From: Leguminivora glycinivorella | Taxonomy: Eukaryota; Arthropoda; Insecta; Lepidoptera; Tortricidae | Direction: 5' to 3' | DNA: 64,000 nucleotides | NCBI RefSeq assembly: GCF_023078275.1 | Contig: NC_062973.1 | Span: 20,640,956 to 20,704,955 of the forward strand | Shown here: piece by piece, positions 11,381 to 22,189 of the stretch | How the letters are laid out: every line of letters begins with the position of its first letter | Numbering within the stretch: the first letter of the stretch is position 1 | Made by a program: the position numbers and the translations under genes | The notes under the pieces: model-generated | What the model was told of the DNA's origin: nothing | The model's database searches: none | The model's input: only the letters and a program-made list of their open reading frames with translations

Positions 11381-12700
11381 TTGGGTTGGTAAGAAAGTAA
11401 TGAGCGAATCATAACCAATATTGTAATTTTTATTTAATTTATTATTTTAATCATTTATCAAAAATATACCTAAATCAATTGTGACGTGTAATATGTAACA
11501 ATATTATAAATAAATGAGTATGAGTATGAGTATGAGTATAACGGCCTTCGTTATCTACTACTTGTCTCCATCGTTTTGGTAAAGAATGAATAGCATCGGC
11601 GAAGAAGTTCTTAGGTTTAGATTAAAAAACTCAGCTATGTACTGTCGTAGATGGGCTTGATCATCGAACTTTTTTTCATTCAAGGCATTGCTTAGCGATC
11701 TGAACAATGCGTAATCCGTAGGTGCCAAGTCTGGAGAGTACGGTGGATGAGGTATCACTTTCCAACCTAGCTCCAATAGCTTTAGCCGAGTCACTTTTGC
11801 AATGTGTGGGCGAGCATTGTCGTGTAAGAAAAAACTTTAGCATGCTGTGGACGATTCTGACAGATTTTTTGGTTTAAATTTTCAAGCTGATTACAGTATA
11901 CTGATGCGGTAACAGTCATTCCACTTGGTAGGAGTTCCCAGTGAATAATACCATGAATATCCCACCAAACGGACAGCATAACTTTTTTCGGGTGAGGCTC
12001 TGTTTTTGGTGCCTCTATTCCTTTTTCGTTTGGAGCTAGCCACTGACGTTTGCGTGTGTGATTTATATATAAGACCCATTTTTCATCTCCAGTGATAAGA
12101 TGGTCCAACCAGTTGAATGTGCGGCGAAAAGACAGAAGTTGTATGCAGATATCGGCACGACGGTTTAGTTGATCTCTATCAAGTTCGTGCGGTATCCAAA
12201 CACTGTATTTGTAGTTTTTCCCAACTCGTGTAAATGTGTTTCTATGGTGACATGAGAGCAGCCTAACTCGGTAGCAAGAGTACGACTCGTTAGCCTCGGA
12301 TCTCCTTCAATTAAGGTTTTTAATTTGGCTACATCAATCTTCACCGGTCGACCAGACTTAGGTTGATCTGATAATGAAAAGTCGCCACTACGAAACCGCT
12401 GGAACCATCGTTTCGCCGTGGCCTCAGACACAACTTCAGGAGCAACACGCTGACATATATTACGCACTGCTTCGACGGCTGAATGGCCAGACTGAAATTC
12501 ATATAGTAAGCAATGCCTTACATGCACTTTTAATTCGTCCATTTTCTTCCTTATATTAGCTCGGCGACAGCTAGTGAATGACTGACGAGAAACTGTGCGA
12601 CTCGCCCTTTATATACTTTCGATCATAGAAGATTCTAGAACTCTCTCAAAAATTTTATGTGGAATTCAATCGATCGCTCATTACTTTCTTACCAACCCAA
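11381..12700 (-). mobile_element. mariner element, full length, inactivated
   Basis: This 1,320-bp Tc1/mariner element has perfect 27-bp terminal inverted repeats beginning TTGGGTTGGTAAGAAAGTAA. It is flanked on both sides by TA, the expected target duplication. The interior holds a frameshifted transposase on the minus strand. TIR sequence and transposase motifs suggest the mellifera-type mariner group, but I cannot place it firmly. The intact ends could still be bound by a related transposase. Confidence 0.93.
11558..12542 (-). pseudogene. mariner transposase pseudogene
   Basis: The N-terminal helix-turn-helix region is intact for about 100 codons (12542 to about 12215), including RWFQRFRSGD and the GRP(V)K linker. 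The first catalytic aspartate is in GDEKW at about 12085. The third lies in PPYSPDLAPTDY near 11730, as expected for a DD34D enzyme. Frame changes near 12215, 11832 (in an A run, at the second aspartate region) and 11617 break the roughly 345-residue protein. Catalytic motifs survive in different frames, so it is a decayed but recognisable copy. Confidence 0.92.
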
Positions 12701-12715
12701 TACTTAGAAAAATTG

Positions 12716-12803
12716 ACCAAGGGCTCAGTTGACCATGGCTAGAATTGAACCAGCGTCTACTGCTATCGCGGCAGGTGCTTGAGCCATTCGGCCACATGTC
12801 ACG
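12716..12803 (-). mobile_element. tRNA-derived SINE head
   Basis: On the minus strand an A-box-like GTGGCCGAATGGC is followed 40-50 nt later by a B-box-like GGTTCAATTCTAG, with a Ser/Leu-type long variable region. No clear tail is seen because the mariner right end lies at 12700. Confidence 0.6.
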
Positions 12804-13954
12804 GTGACTACTTAATTACAGTGTAATTTATCAAAGTATTACCTATATGTATTTCTGTTACTGAATCCTTGTGGCTACAGTTCCCACATGATACAAATAC
12901 AGTAAGGTAGCAATCTGTCTTTATTTTGTTACACAAATACTGCATTCTGTCGGTCACAACATGTTTTAATCATCCTGTAGGTATAATTTTATCAAACCAC
13001 CCCATTGACGTGAGGTACAGTAACAAATCATTTGGCAATCATCAATTGCCCGAGTTAATAAAGATTTATGTCTGGTATTTATTTTCCAGTAATTAATTGA
13101 TCCATGCAATGTTCTTGATTGCTTGGCTTAATAAAAATAACTTTGCCATGGTTAATTGTTGCCTACCAAATTTTATCAAAGACTCCAAAACTTATTTTGT
13201 TACAGCCTCCGTGCAATAAAATACTCGAAGGTCGACGCAGGCCCACTGTGTATATTGCTTATTTTAAGAAATCACTTAAAATATAACGTTTTATAGTTTA
13301 TTTTATATTTTTTTAATTGTCTAAGTGATTCACTAATGAGTTATAAATTTATGTGTAGATTACCGGCCAGGCCATAAGCCCCACATATCTCATTTTATTG
13401 TTTTTAACATGAAGAATGACATTTGTTTTTAGCCGATTCAGAATTTAACTAAGCCCAATTCCTGTTGTAATGCCGAAAATTAGTGTCATATATTATTGTT
13501 CACTGATAAAAGCGACGTCTTACTAATTTTTACTATGAAGGTACTTCAATAGACTAAACAAACAATTTCATCGAAATGTATACATACTCAGGTACTTATA
13601 TTATCAATATGTTTTTCTTTATTTTACACGTATCTTACTTTATTTTGAAAACAACAAAGTGAGTCATATATTGACACAACTGTATATCTAAGTAGATATT
13701 TTTACATTTGAATGAATGATTTCATAGTCCAATATTTAGTCATATCCTGATAATTACCGGGAATGATACACCGATATCGATATTATTGCTAACTAACAAC
13801 ATTTATGATTATTAGCCCCATTTATCTACTGTTTAGCGCATATACTGTTTAGCAAATAAAATAATTAAGAACACGTTTCTTTGTATGTCTAACTGTTTTA
13901 CGATAAGGTACAGAATTGAATGATTTTGCAAATGGAATTCTGACATATTCATTT
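12804..13954. other. No gene seen
   Basis: This is AT-rich sequence with no coding exon, repeat terminus or RNA-like structure that I can support. Confidence 0.45.
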
Positions 13955-14084
13955 ACAGATGTAGTGCGAAAAGAGTTGCCTTCGTATTGTTACGGAAACG
14001 TACGAACGTGTCATGCTATTTCAGTCAGTCTCAGCACAAGATGTACTGACATTGACTGAATTAGCATGACAAATACGAACGTAC
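13955..14084. mobile_element. RepD copy lacking its right end
   Basis: It begins ACAGATGTAGTGCGAAAA, passes the CATGCTATTTCAGTCAGTCT centre and ends abruptly in AAATACGAACG, where another repeat begins with a (CATA)n tract. Confidence 0.7.
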
Positions 14085-14087
14085 ATA

Positions 14088-14225
14088 CATACATACAATC
14101 ACGCCTGTATCCCATAAAGGGGTAGGCAGAGCACATGAAACCGCTAAAATCTCAGTGCCACTCTTGGCAATTAAGGGGTTGAAAGAAAACGAAAAATTGT
14201 GACATTGCAGTGACAGGTTGTAATT
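14088..14225 (+). mobile_element. Dispersed SINE-like repeat
   Basis: After a short (CATA)n run come CACGCCTGTATCCCATAAAG, GGGGTAGGCAGAGCACATGA, GTGCCACTCTTGGCAA and GACATTGCAGTGACAGG, a set of blocks I recognise as a common lepidopteran interspersed repeat. A reversed fragment is at 7885. Confidence 0.65.
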
Positions 14226-15569
14226 ATTATTCACTTACAAATCACGCGAGATCTTAGACCAAGCTAATATGGCAGCAGGTTTCTTAGCCTATGCAGTAGG
14301 TTTTATTTTAAATATAAAACTTACCAAAGTATGAAGATTAAATAAGCTTGTTTTGTTTTTGTATATGTCTGTGAACTCGGTGGCAAGCAAGCATAATACC
14401 CTTCTCATGGTAAATCTATTACAAATCTTAAACACTACCTTTCGTTGTCGTTGATATCTTTCCGGCAACATTGTAGCCATCAGCAACACTATGGTAAATC
14501 CTATAGTAACAACATAAGAGCTAAATCAAGCGTGTTATTATTCTGGATGTGTGCGAGTCGCTATTAGACCGTGGAAAACATTAATTGCACACCATGACTT
14601 GTATGATGCCGTGACGTGAACTTTTTGCACCGTAACTACCCTTTTGTATCAGTATTCAACTTTATAAAACTGTGAAGGCATTAAGTGGCTGAGTCATGTA
14701 GAAACAATAGCCTTATTTATAACTGATTAACAACAAAATGGAAGTCTTTACAGAGGTTTTTGTTGGTATCGCACATAATGAGAAGATCATGTTTGGGCCA
14801 TTATGTATTTTTTTTTTTACTTGTGCACTTTTATTTGTATTTAGTTTAAATCTTGCCAATGATACTGTAAACAAATTCATAAGGGGTCTTGTAGATAAAA
14901 AGCAGAGGGCTCTTGTAGATAAAAAGCAGTATTTTTAGGGATTTCCATACCTACAATTATTTTATTATGCAACTGTCGTTTTATGGCTGCTTCGCCAAGA
15001 CAAACAATAGTATTTAGTTTGTTTTCTGCTGTTTTAGGAAAAATGTTTCCTATCTGTTTTTATATACAAAAATCTACTTCGTGTCGTTTTGCAACTTCGC
15101 CTCTTGAATTAATAAACCCTTATTATGTAATTTTTGTTCTCTGCAGCGATGAACAAGGGGACTTGTAGAATTGTTGCATTGTTCTACTGACAATGTCTCT
15201 TGTTCTTGCATTTCCTATCCAATTTAAACTTAGCCAATTCAGAGAAAGTCCGACACATAATATTTGTCTGTGTCAAACTAATACAAATAGTGTAAGGCAG
15301 GACATTTCTATTATTAACTTTAGGACTGAGTCCAGAAAGAAGTTAAAACTTGCTTAAGATAGTAATAAAGGTGGAATTTACTGTTGTTTCAGGAAATCTC
15401 ACATAAACTTGCAACGCCTAAAACTCGTCTTTTGACGAAATAAGACATTTTTGTCCTTGATTTTGATTTACGCGGGTTAGGCGCTTCCGGTCACGCGTTA
15501 TCTTTACCTTGTATTATCTTATCTTATCGCCCATGTCGTAAATGTAAACTGTACAGTCATCACACCAGC
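14226..15569. other. No gene seen
   Basis: Open frames here are short (up to 66 codons) and lack splice signals. A direct duplication of about 20 bp (CTTGTAGATAAAAAGCAG) occurs at about 14887 and 14912. No other structure was noticed. Confidence 0.45.
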
Positions 15570-15655
15570 CCTTTATCGCCCACCGCTGATCTTCTAGTTC
15601 TCCACTTATCCAGGTCCTGTGCTAGCCTCATCCAGAAGTGGCCTGCAATCTTTCA
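15570..15655 (-). pseudogene. RTE-type LINE C-terminal fragment
   Basis: Read on the minus strand it gives IAGHFWMRLAQDLDKWRTRR followed by a disrupted Trp-Ala-Ile-Lys-Gly-like end. This is the C-terminal signature seen also at 37312 and 44751. It matches the extreme C-terminus of RTE reverse transcriptases, truncated and broken. Confidence 0.7.
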
Positions 15656-15778
15656 AATTACGACCAATCCATCGAGACAACGGACGCCAGACGCTTTCTT
15701 CATCAGAAACTGTGCTATCGATTATACAACCACCAACCACCGACCCTGGCCGGCCTGACCTAGACTATCAACGACCGA

Positions 15779-16030
15779 GCTGGCCTAGTGGATATTATTT
15801 AGTGATCCTAATCCGTGGTCGTCGGCTCGAGTCCCTGTATCCCGCCCGGTAGCGTAGTGTGTAATGAGCACAGATATGTGTACCTTAGTCATGAATGTTT
15901 TTTTAGTATATATTTAGTCGTAATTTAAGAATTTGTCGTTTGTCGTTGTCGGAGTACTGCCAACACAAGCCTTCTTGAGCTTACCGTGGACTGTGGAGCT
16001 TATTCGTAGTCAGTCTGAGTATGAATGGCA
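15779..16030 (+). mobile_element. SINE-2, plus-strand copy with tRNA-like head
   Basis: The head (about 15779-15851) carries TGGCCTAGTGGAT (A box) and CGGCTCGAGTCCC (B box). The body includes GAGCACAGATATGTGTACC, TCATGAATG and AACACAAGCCTTCTTGAGC. Reversed copies occur at 34932, 46640 and 49620, with a tail piece at 42060 and a plus-strand copy at 45345. The family is a tRNA-headed retroposon. Confidence 0.75.
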
Positions 16031-16035
16031 TATGT

Positions 16036-17692
16036 TTTTAAGACGATAAGTTGCGTGATAAGCAAAGACATACTACATCCCATTACAAGCCTGTACCTAT
16101 TCCTTATAGACTGTGTTTTTGGCAAATATTTACCAGACTATACGCAAAGTAGTTATTTATCGCACCTAAACAAACAGTGAGTCAATAATCAACAATCACC
16201 TTGACTCAACATTACGGCCAGTACTTGTACTACAGTGTTATCTATTTAGAGCAAATGAAACTAGTTCCCTAACGTAATAAAGGTGTCATATGGAGGTGTA
16301 CTTTATTCATGTTTATTGCACTTGTCGAGGTCTAAGTACCTAGTTAACCCAACTTTAACCCTAAATAGTACTCGGCGGTAGGCTAAGAGAAATAGGATAA
16401 GATATTCAAATATTTTTACATGATGAAAACATTTGTAAAAAATATAACTTAGTGGACAGTGAGTCCCATGGCAAGGGCACTTTAAAGCCTACGAATGTTA
16501 GTTTTATCTAAACTGCCTTATCTTCTATTTTTCGTCCTTTGATTTCAGATGCCACTTTGGTAATTTTCTGCTATAGGTAGCTAGGTTACACTTGTCATAA
16601 TCTCTGGCTAATATGTCAAAATTAACCACACAGAGTACTGAAAGGAAGTGTATTTTGACATTGATTATTAGTCACTGATAGGTACTCTGTGCAGGCACTT
16701 TCGCAGCTGATAGTACTATCGCGAATTCATTCATAATTTTTCCATGCAATTTTGCAGCTGATACATACATACGTCCATATCTAGTTAGTCCAGGTTCCGT
16801 TTTGATGAATACTTACACGAAGTAGTTTACCTGATTCCGTTTTAACCACAGGAAGCCGTTAATTTCGGGGACCGAACAGCTGTATGTTTATATTTTTAAC
16901 GACTTCCGCTCCACAAATTCACCAATTCAGAGCAAAAAGAGGTTTTATAGTGCAATAGTGCGGGGCTGTTACATCGTTTTTTTACCAGTCAGGATGGAAT
17001 GACCGGTAATTCAAATTGCGGAACCGTGACCGCCATACGCGGCACCATTGGGTTTTTGCACTGTTCGTATTGTTATCGGGAGTTGCTAGTCATTGACAGT
17101 GATGGGTAAGGTGAAAACCTATAGAAATAAGATTCTAAAGATGTAGTTAAACCCAGCTGTCATAGTTGAGGTCTATAGGTTTTACCACAGATACATTTCC
17201 GTGTTCACACCACTGGCAGAAGTGTTGGGTTATTTTTTAAACACAAAATGTTGTTTTATTAAATACCTTTACTAAAAAATAAAACACTTATAGAATCAGG
17301 TATTGAGGATAAAAAATATAAAACACAACTCAGGTATTCGTTACTTTTATGTATATTAAACTTAATAAACAGTTGCATTGTTAACAGTTTCCACAAGAGC
17401 ACCCATTTACAAACCATACAAACACTCATACATTCGTCATAATTACCTAAATATATATAATAACAGATAGTTGCCAATTTCAGACGCTAGGTAAATTAAT
17501 AACTATGTATAGCCAATAACCCAACAACTAGCCACTTTACCAAAATATCACATGAAATATCAATACAGTTTATTCGAATATTATCTCTGTAAAAAAAATA
17601 ACTCAAAAACATACTTAAGTGTCCACCTATGTGGCATTTGTTTCGACATATTGACAGTTGGTTTTGATTAGACTTATGTTGACTGGGATATA
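16036..17692. other. No gene seen
   Basis: One imperfect inverted pair flanks 17108-17190 (GTGAAAACCTATAG with CTATAGGTTTTACCAC). The rest is AT-rich with no supported feature. Confidence 0.4.
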
Positions 17693-17863
17693 GACCGTGA
17701 TTACCTTTTTAATTTTTATTGAGGTCCCGATATTTCGACGCAGTTGCATGCATCATGATCACGGAAAACTGCAGGCATCATGCATGGAACTGCTCATGAT
17801 GCATGCAACTGCGCCTGCGTCGAAATATCGGGACCTCAATAAAAATCAAAAAGGTAATCACGG
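17693..17863. mobile_element. Palindromic element with 47-bp arms
   Basis: The left arm from 17693 (ACCGTGATTACCTTTTTAAT) and the right arm ending at 17863 are complementary over about 47 bp with one mismatch. The inner parts repeat TGCATGCATCATGATC-type words in both directions. It has no coding capacity and is a MITE or snapback relic. Confidence 0.75.
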
Positions 17864-18327
17864 TATATATAATGAAACTAACCGTGAATCATTTAAAACT
17901 ATTAGTGGATTTTGATATTTTCATAAGTGGCTAGTTATTAAATTTGTATACACTACATAACATCTTAATAACAAAGAAATGCAGCAACATATTCTAGCGT
18001 TAATTTTGATAATTTTGTCAATGAAAAAACTAGAAATTAAATTGTTGCTGCAGTCTGAATATGTTTCAATGATCCAGTAAAATGATATAATGTCATACAC
18101 TTATAGCATAAAAATGCATTGTTTTATAACTAAGTACAAGGAACTAGTGTAATTATGGCATCGAAACTGAAGATGTCTCCACTAGGTGTATATTTAAGGT
18201 AAGACGGGTTTCCGCCAGGAAACTCGAAAACCGGACACCCTAAGGAAAAACCTTCAATGTTTTAAGCAAGGCCTTCACAAGCATAGCTACAAAAAAATAT
18301 TAAAGCTAGCATGTCACTTAAGCGTAC

Positions 18328-18634
18328 GTAGCCTAGCGGTAAGTACGTGCGACTTTCGTTCCGGAGGTCGCGGGTTCGAACCCCGGCTCGCACCAATGAC
18401 TTTTTCGGCAAAATGTCATTTGATATTTGCCAATCGCTTTTCAGTGAAGGAAAACATCGTGAGGAAACCGAACTTATTGGATAAGGTCTAGTTTACCCTT
18501 CGGGTTGGAAGGTCAGATGGCAGTCGCTTTCGTAAAAACTAGTGCCTACGCCAAATCTTGGGATTAATTGTCAAAGCGGACCCCAGACTCCCATGAGCCG
18601 TGGAAAATGCCGGGATAACGCAAGAATGATGATG
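18328..18634 (+). mobile_element. SINE-1, complete, with 17-bp target duplication
   Basis: The tRNA-like head has an A box (TAGCCTAGCGGTAAG) and a B box (GGGTTCGAACCCC). The body ends GGGATAACGCAAG with a short (ATG)n tail. It is bounded by a perfect 17-bp direct repeat, ATGTCACTTAAGCGTAC, at 18311-18327 and 18635-18651, showing insertion by target-primed reverse transcription. It resembles the Metulj-type lepidopteran SINEs. Confidence 0.93.
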
Positions 18635-19108
18635 ATGTCACTTAAGCGTACACAATTTATATACTAGTATAGAATGCTGCAAATAAATAATTGATATTTT
18701 ATGCCAAGAAGGACGATGCTTAAAACTATCGAAAAACAACTAAGCATCATAAAAATGAATCTAGAAAACATAACCACGTACATTACATCTAGTGACTGTA
18801 TTTTTATTTTACAGACGACTCGTTTGTCGTAATGCATTGATACAGATAATTCAAGTTCGTTCGCATACGGTTCTATTCATTTGATAACTACCTTTAAAAA
18901 TGCGAGCTTGTTTCTTTTTGTATTAATGAAATACTCGTAAAGAAAGATATTTGTAACTTTGATCAAATTATCACAATTTTGTTTTGAAATATAATAATAA
19001 TATACTTCGTTGGCTGTTAGATAGAAATCTACAGAATTCAAATAGCTTGCCAATCAACAACAGATACGAGTAGCGATATCTCGTATTGAACACGGTACAG
19101 CACCAACA

Positions 19109-19114
19109 TTTAAT
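19109..19114 (-). other. Candidate poly(A) signal of the minus-strand gene
   Basis: ATTAAA on the minus strand lies about 200 nt beyond the stop codon at 19317. A canonical AATAAA-type signal also occurs further on at about 18803. Either would place RepB copy 2 inside the 3' untranslated region. Support is by position only. Confidence 0.3.
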
Positions 19115-19155
19115 CAAATAAATACTGATCATGACTAAGTCATTTCCCGGCCCCG

Positions 19156-19297
19156 TAGCCGAATGGCATTTCTCCGACGCCAAACGAAAGCGATACGCCG
19201 CTGGCTCTGTCGCGCCAATACGCAAGCGCGATAGAGATAGATATCTACTAGCGCTTCGTTTCGTGAGCGTTTCGTGAGCGATTGTGCCATTCGGCTA
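19156..19297 (-). mobile_element. RepB MITE copy 2, next to a stop codon
   Basis: This 142-bp copy has the TAGCCGAATGGCA and TGCCATTCGGCTA ends, in inverted orientation relative to 2122 and 42287. Its edge is 19 bp past the stop codon of the minus-strand gene, so it is probably transcribed in the 3' UTR. Confidence 0.85.
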
Positions 19298-19316
19298 GCC
19301 ACCCAGGTCACAGTCC

Positions 19317-19538
19317 TCACTGCGGGGCGTACGCTGACGCGAACATGTCTAGTACTTCCTGAACAAACTGCCTGGAGCAGACGTCACGTTTGTCGAAGTA
19401 CGACGCGCAGTTGCCGGAGACAAAGCAGCCGCGTTGCTGCTGCTTGGGCGCTGAGGGGTCACAGCAGGAGAGTACCATGGCGTCACAACGCTTCGGGCGG
19501 CGGGTGGTGGAACTTACTCTGCCTTGCTGTGTGTTTGC
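19317..19538 (-). CDS. Last coding exon: C-terminal six-cysteine domain
   Basis: The exon starts after a strong acceptor (CTTTTTCAG) at phase 0 and encodes 73 residues plus TGA. It opens with a hydrophilic linker, then a TTRRPKR furin-type site at residues 11-17, then a peptide of about 56 residues with cysteines at exon positions 18, 25, 26, 38, 44 and 54 (pattern C-x6-CC-x11-C-x5-C-x9-C). Six cysteines suggest three disulphides in a secreted product. GC content is far above the flanks. I infer it is spliced to the exon at 26861-26337, because that exon ends at phase 0 and also holds an RPKR site. I do not recognise the family, and additional internal exons cannot be excluded. Confidence 0.7.
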   Translation of the reverse strand, partial: ANTQQGRVSSTTRRPKRCDAMVLSCCDPSAPKQQQRGCFVSGNCASYFDKRDVCSRQFVQEVLDMFASAYAPQ

Positions 19539-19685
19539 CTGAAAAAGACGGCCATTGTAGAAATTGTACACGCTAATCTAAACTTGCACATATACCATCT
19601 AGGGTATCTGAAAGATGTCATTCGGATATCGTGCATTCCGTTTGTGCTTGCATGCTGTATAGGCGAGGGACACACGATCTCTAAA

Positions 19686-19860
19686 TAAAGCCTCTGCCAC
19701 ACAAATCGTTTTAATATTGCGCATCCCGCTCGCAATCCGCGCTCCTTAGTTCCCGCCGGCGGCGGACGCAACGCCAGCGTCCGTCCGGCGCACCGCTATC
19801 ATTGCGCTGCGCTAACGCTCCGCCTACGCTCTCAAATCGCGCATGTGTGGCCGAGCTTTA
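19686..19860. mobile_element. GC-rich MITE
   Basis: The ends TAAAGCCTCTGCCACACA and, reversed, TAAAGCTCGGCCACACATGC form imperfect terminal inverted repeats around about 140 bp of very GC-rich sequence with CGCTGCGCT and GCTCCGCC words. It lies in the intron of the minus-strand gene, 150 bp from its last exon. Confidence 0.65.
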
Positions 19861-20261
19861 AAAGACATCTTCCGGATGTCGTTCTGTTGCCGGTGCATGT
19901 TTGAATTAGCCTGATAGTCTGCTATCAGAAGCGCCCGCATCTTAAACCCAATTTGGAACACATTTGCAATTTAAATCTCGGTCCTCAGTTAGCTTATTTA
20001 AATACGCTCGTGTGAGTATTATAAGTACAGTTATTACAATATTCACATGTAGGTACCATAAATAGAAATGACATCGTAAAAAACGTATATTACAAATGAT
20101 AATGTACCTGTGCATCATTTCCGCAATTAGATAATTTTATTCTTGATTATTGACTGAGATAAGTACCGTAAACAAATATAAGGAAATTATCGTTATTACG
20201 CCTAGGTATCAATAATTAATACCATGTTGAATTAAAATATAGATATAAAGATACAGAGTAA

Positions 20262-20568
20262 AAGCGCCGGTGGCCTAGCGGTAAGAGCGTGCGACTTTTG
20301 ATCCGGAGGTCGCGGGTTCGAACACCGGCTCATACCAATGAGTTTTTTCGGAACTTATGTGCGAAACGTCATTTGATATTTGACAGTCGCTTTTCGGTGA
20401 AGGAAAACATTGTGCGGAAACCAGACTAATTCCAATATCCCTTCGGGTTGGAAGGTCAAATGGCAGTCGCTTTTGTAAAACTAGTGCCTACGTCAAATTT
20501 TTAGTCATCAAAGCGGACCCCAGGCTCCCATGAGCCGTGGCAAATACCGGGATAACGCAAGGAGGATG
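20262..20568 (+). mobile_element. SINE-1, second complete copy, 15-bp target duplication
   Basis: It has the same structure as 18328: GGCCTAGCGGTAAGAGC (A box), GGGTTCGAACACC (B box), a body with CCCTTCGGGTTGGAAGGTC, and the end GATAACGCAAGGAGGATG. It is flanked by a perfect direct repeat, AAAGATACAGAGTAA, at 20247-20261 and 20569-20583. It sits inside the intron of the minus-strand gene. Confidence 0.92.
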
Positions 20569-20597
20569 AAAGATACAGAGTAACGGAAATGTTTTTT

Positions 20598-21157
20598 AGG
20601 GTTCCGTAGTCAACTAGGAACCCTTATAGTTTCGCCATGTCTGTCTGTCCGTCCGTCCGTCCGTCCGTCCGTCCGTCCGTCCGTCCGAGGATAATCTCAG
20701 TAACCGTAAGCACTAGAAAGCTGAAATTTGGTACCAATATGTATATTAATCACGCTAACAAAGTCCAAAAATAAAAAATGGAAAAAAATGTTTTATTAGG
20801 GTACGCCCCCTACATGTAAAGTGGGGGCTGATATTTTTTTTCATTCCAACCCCAACGTGTGATATATTGTTGGATAGGTATTTAAAAATGAATAAGAGTT
20901 TACTAAAATCGTTTTTTGATAATATTAATATTTTCGGAAATAATCACTCCTAAAGGAAAAAAAAGTGCGTCCCCCCCCCCTCTAACTTTTGAACCATATG
21001 TTTAAAAATATGAAAAAAATCACAAAAGTAGAACTTTATAAAGACTTTCTAGGAAAATTGTTTTGAACTTGATAGGTTTAGTAGTTTTTGAGAAAAATAC
21101 GAAAAACTACGGAACCCTACACTGAGCGTGGCCCGACACGCTCTTGGCCGGTTTTTT
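20598..21157 (+). mobile_element. RepA copy 2
   Basis: A full-length copy beginning AGGGTTCCGTAGTC and ending with CTACGGAACCCT, the GAGCGTG/CACGCTC hairpin and GGCCGG followed by T. The (GTCC)n array is longer than in copy 1. It lies 15 bp beyond the SINE-1 duplication. Confidence 0.87.
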
Positions 21158-21160
21158 TTT

Positions 21161-21505
21161 TATTACCTACAGCATAAATTAAATATAACAAGATCATACC
21201 ATCCCATACATTAAAATGCGACCGCCTACGAACGCGCTTACACTCCACCACACATAGATGGCGCCACAAAAAAATGCCTTGTTGCCACCGATTATTTGTA
21301 GATTGGCATTAAGTGTCAATTCCGAGCCGTAAATCTATGTCAAAAGTGACACTTAACGCCATCTACAAGTATAATCGAAAGCTACAAGACATTTTTTCTG
21401 TGGCGCCATCTATGTGTGGTGGAGTGTAAGCGCGGTCTTAGGTGGTCGCATTTTAATGTATGGGATGGTATGATCTTGTTATATTTAATCTATGCCTACA
21501 GTAAA
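21161..21505. mobile_element. Palindromic element with about 100-bp arms
   Basis: The left arm (about 21161-21275) and right arm (about 21390-21505) are complementary over roughly 100 bp with few mismatches. Shared words include ATAACAAGATCATACCATCC and ACTCCACCACACATAGATGG. The loop is about 115 bp. It has no coding capacity and lies within the intron of the minus-strand gene. Confidence 0.8.
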
Positions 21506-21769
21506 AGAGACGTGTACCCTAGGGTGTTTCATATTTGTATGGGAAAAATAAAATTGTGATATTTTTTCTGACTTCGCTCGGCTTTCGGTTCTAGCTTATC
21601 TTAAACGCATATATACCAAATTTCAAGTGATTTGGACGTTGTTTAGAGGTCGCGCTTGATGAACAGTTTGAAAGAAAGTCACTAAAAAGTAATGTTATTC
21701 AATTTTATTACCAAATAAAACAATAGAGTAGTTGTAAATTATTTTAAAGTAAAAGTAAATTTATTAAAC

Positions 21770-22084
21770 TTAAAATACAACAGTTGTAACATCCATTCTT
21801 GATAAAAGAAAGTCATCATCATCATAATTTAGCTTACAAATGTAAGCCGCAACCTTATCTTCTGTTCGCTTAAGTAGTAGGTAAGTAGTAACGCATTTTC
21901 TGTGATGTTCGACACCGATGTTTTGCTCTTTATCTTTGACTGGAGCGTTAATTTCTATTATTAAATATATTCTCCTCTTTGCGGTATCATAGACTATTGT
22001 CAGACTATCGACCAAGTCTCTGGTGTTAGGGCTACAATAATCGCTAACATCCTGGACATTAAATAGTTTGAAAACAAAAATCAC
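21770..22084 (-). pseudogene. Possible LINE protein remnant
   Basis: This 104-codon open frame contains RRIYLIIEINAPVKDKEQNI followed by a His-His-Arg-Lys stretch. It is reminiscent of the segment near the C-terminus of some LINE polyproteins (Leu-Ile-Asp-Ile-Ala-Ile-Pro, then Asn-Ile, then Lys/Glu-rich). The resemblance is weak, and no splice signals flank it. It is next to an RTE fragment, which favours a transposon origin. Confidence 0.3.
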
Positions 22085-22189
22085 AAAGGTAAGTACGGTC
22101 TATGTCCCGGTAAATATACTTAAGTCAAAGAACGATCTTGTTTTCTTCTTTGTCGTTACACTCTTGGCAGAGTGGTAGTCGTCACATCA

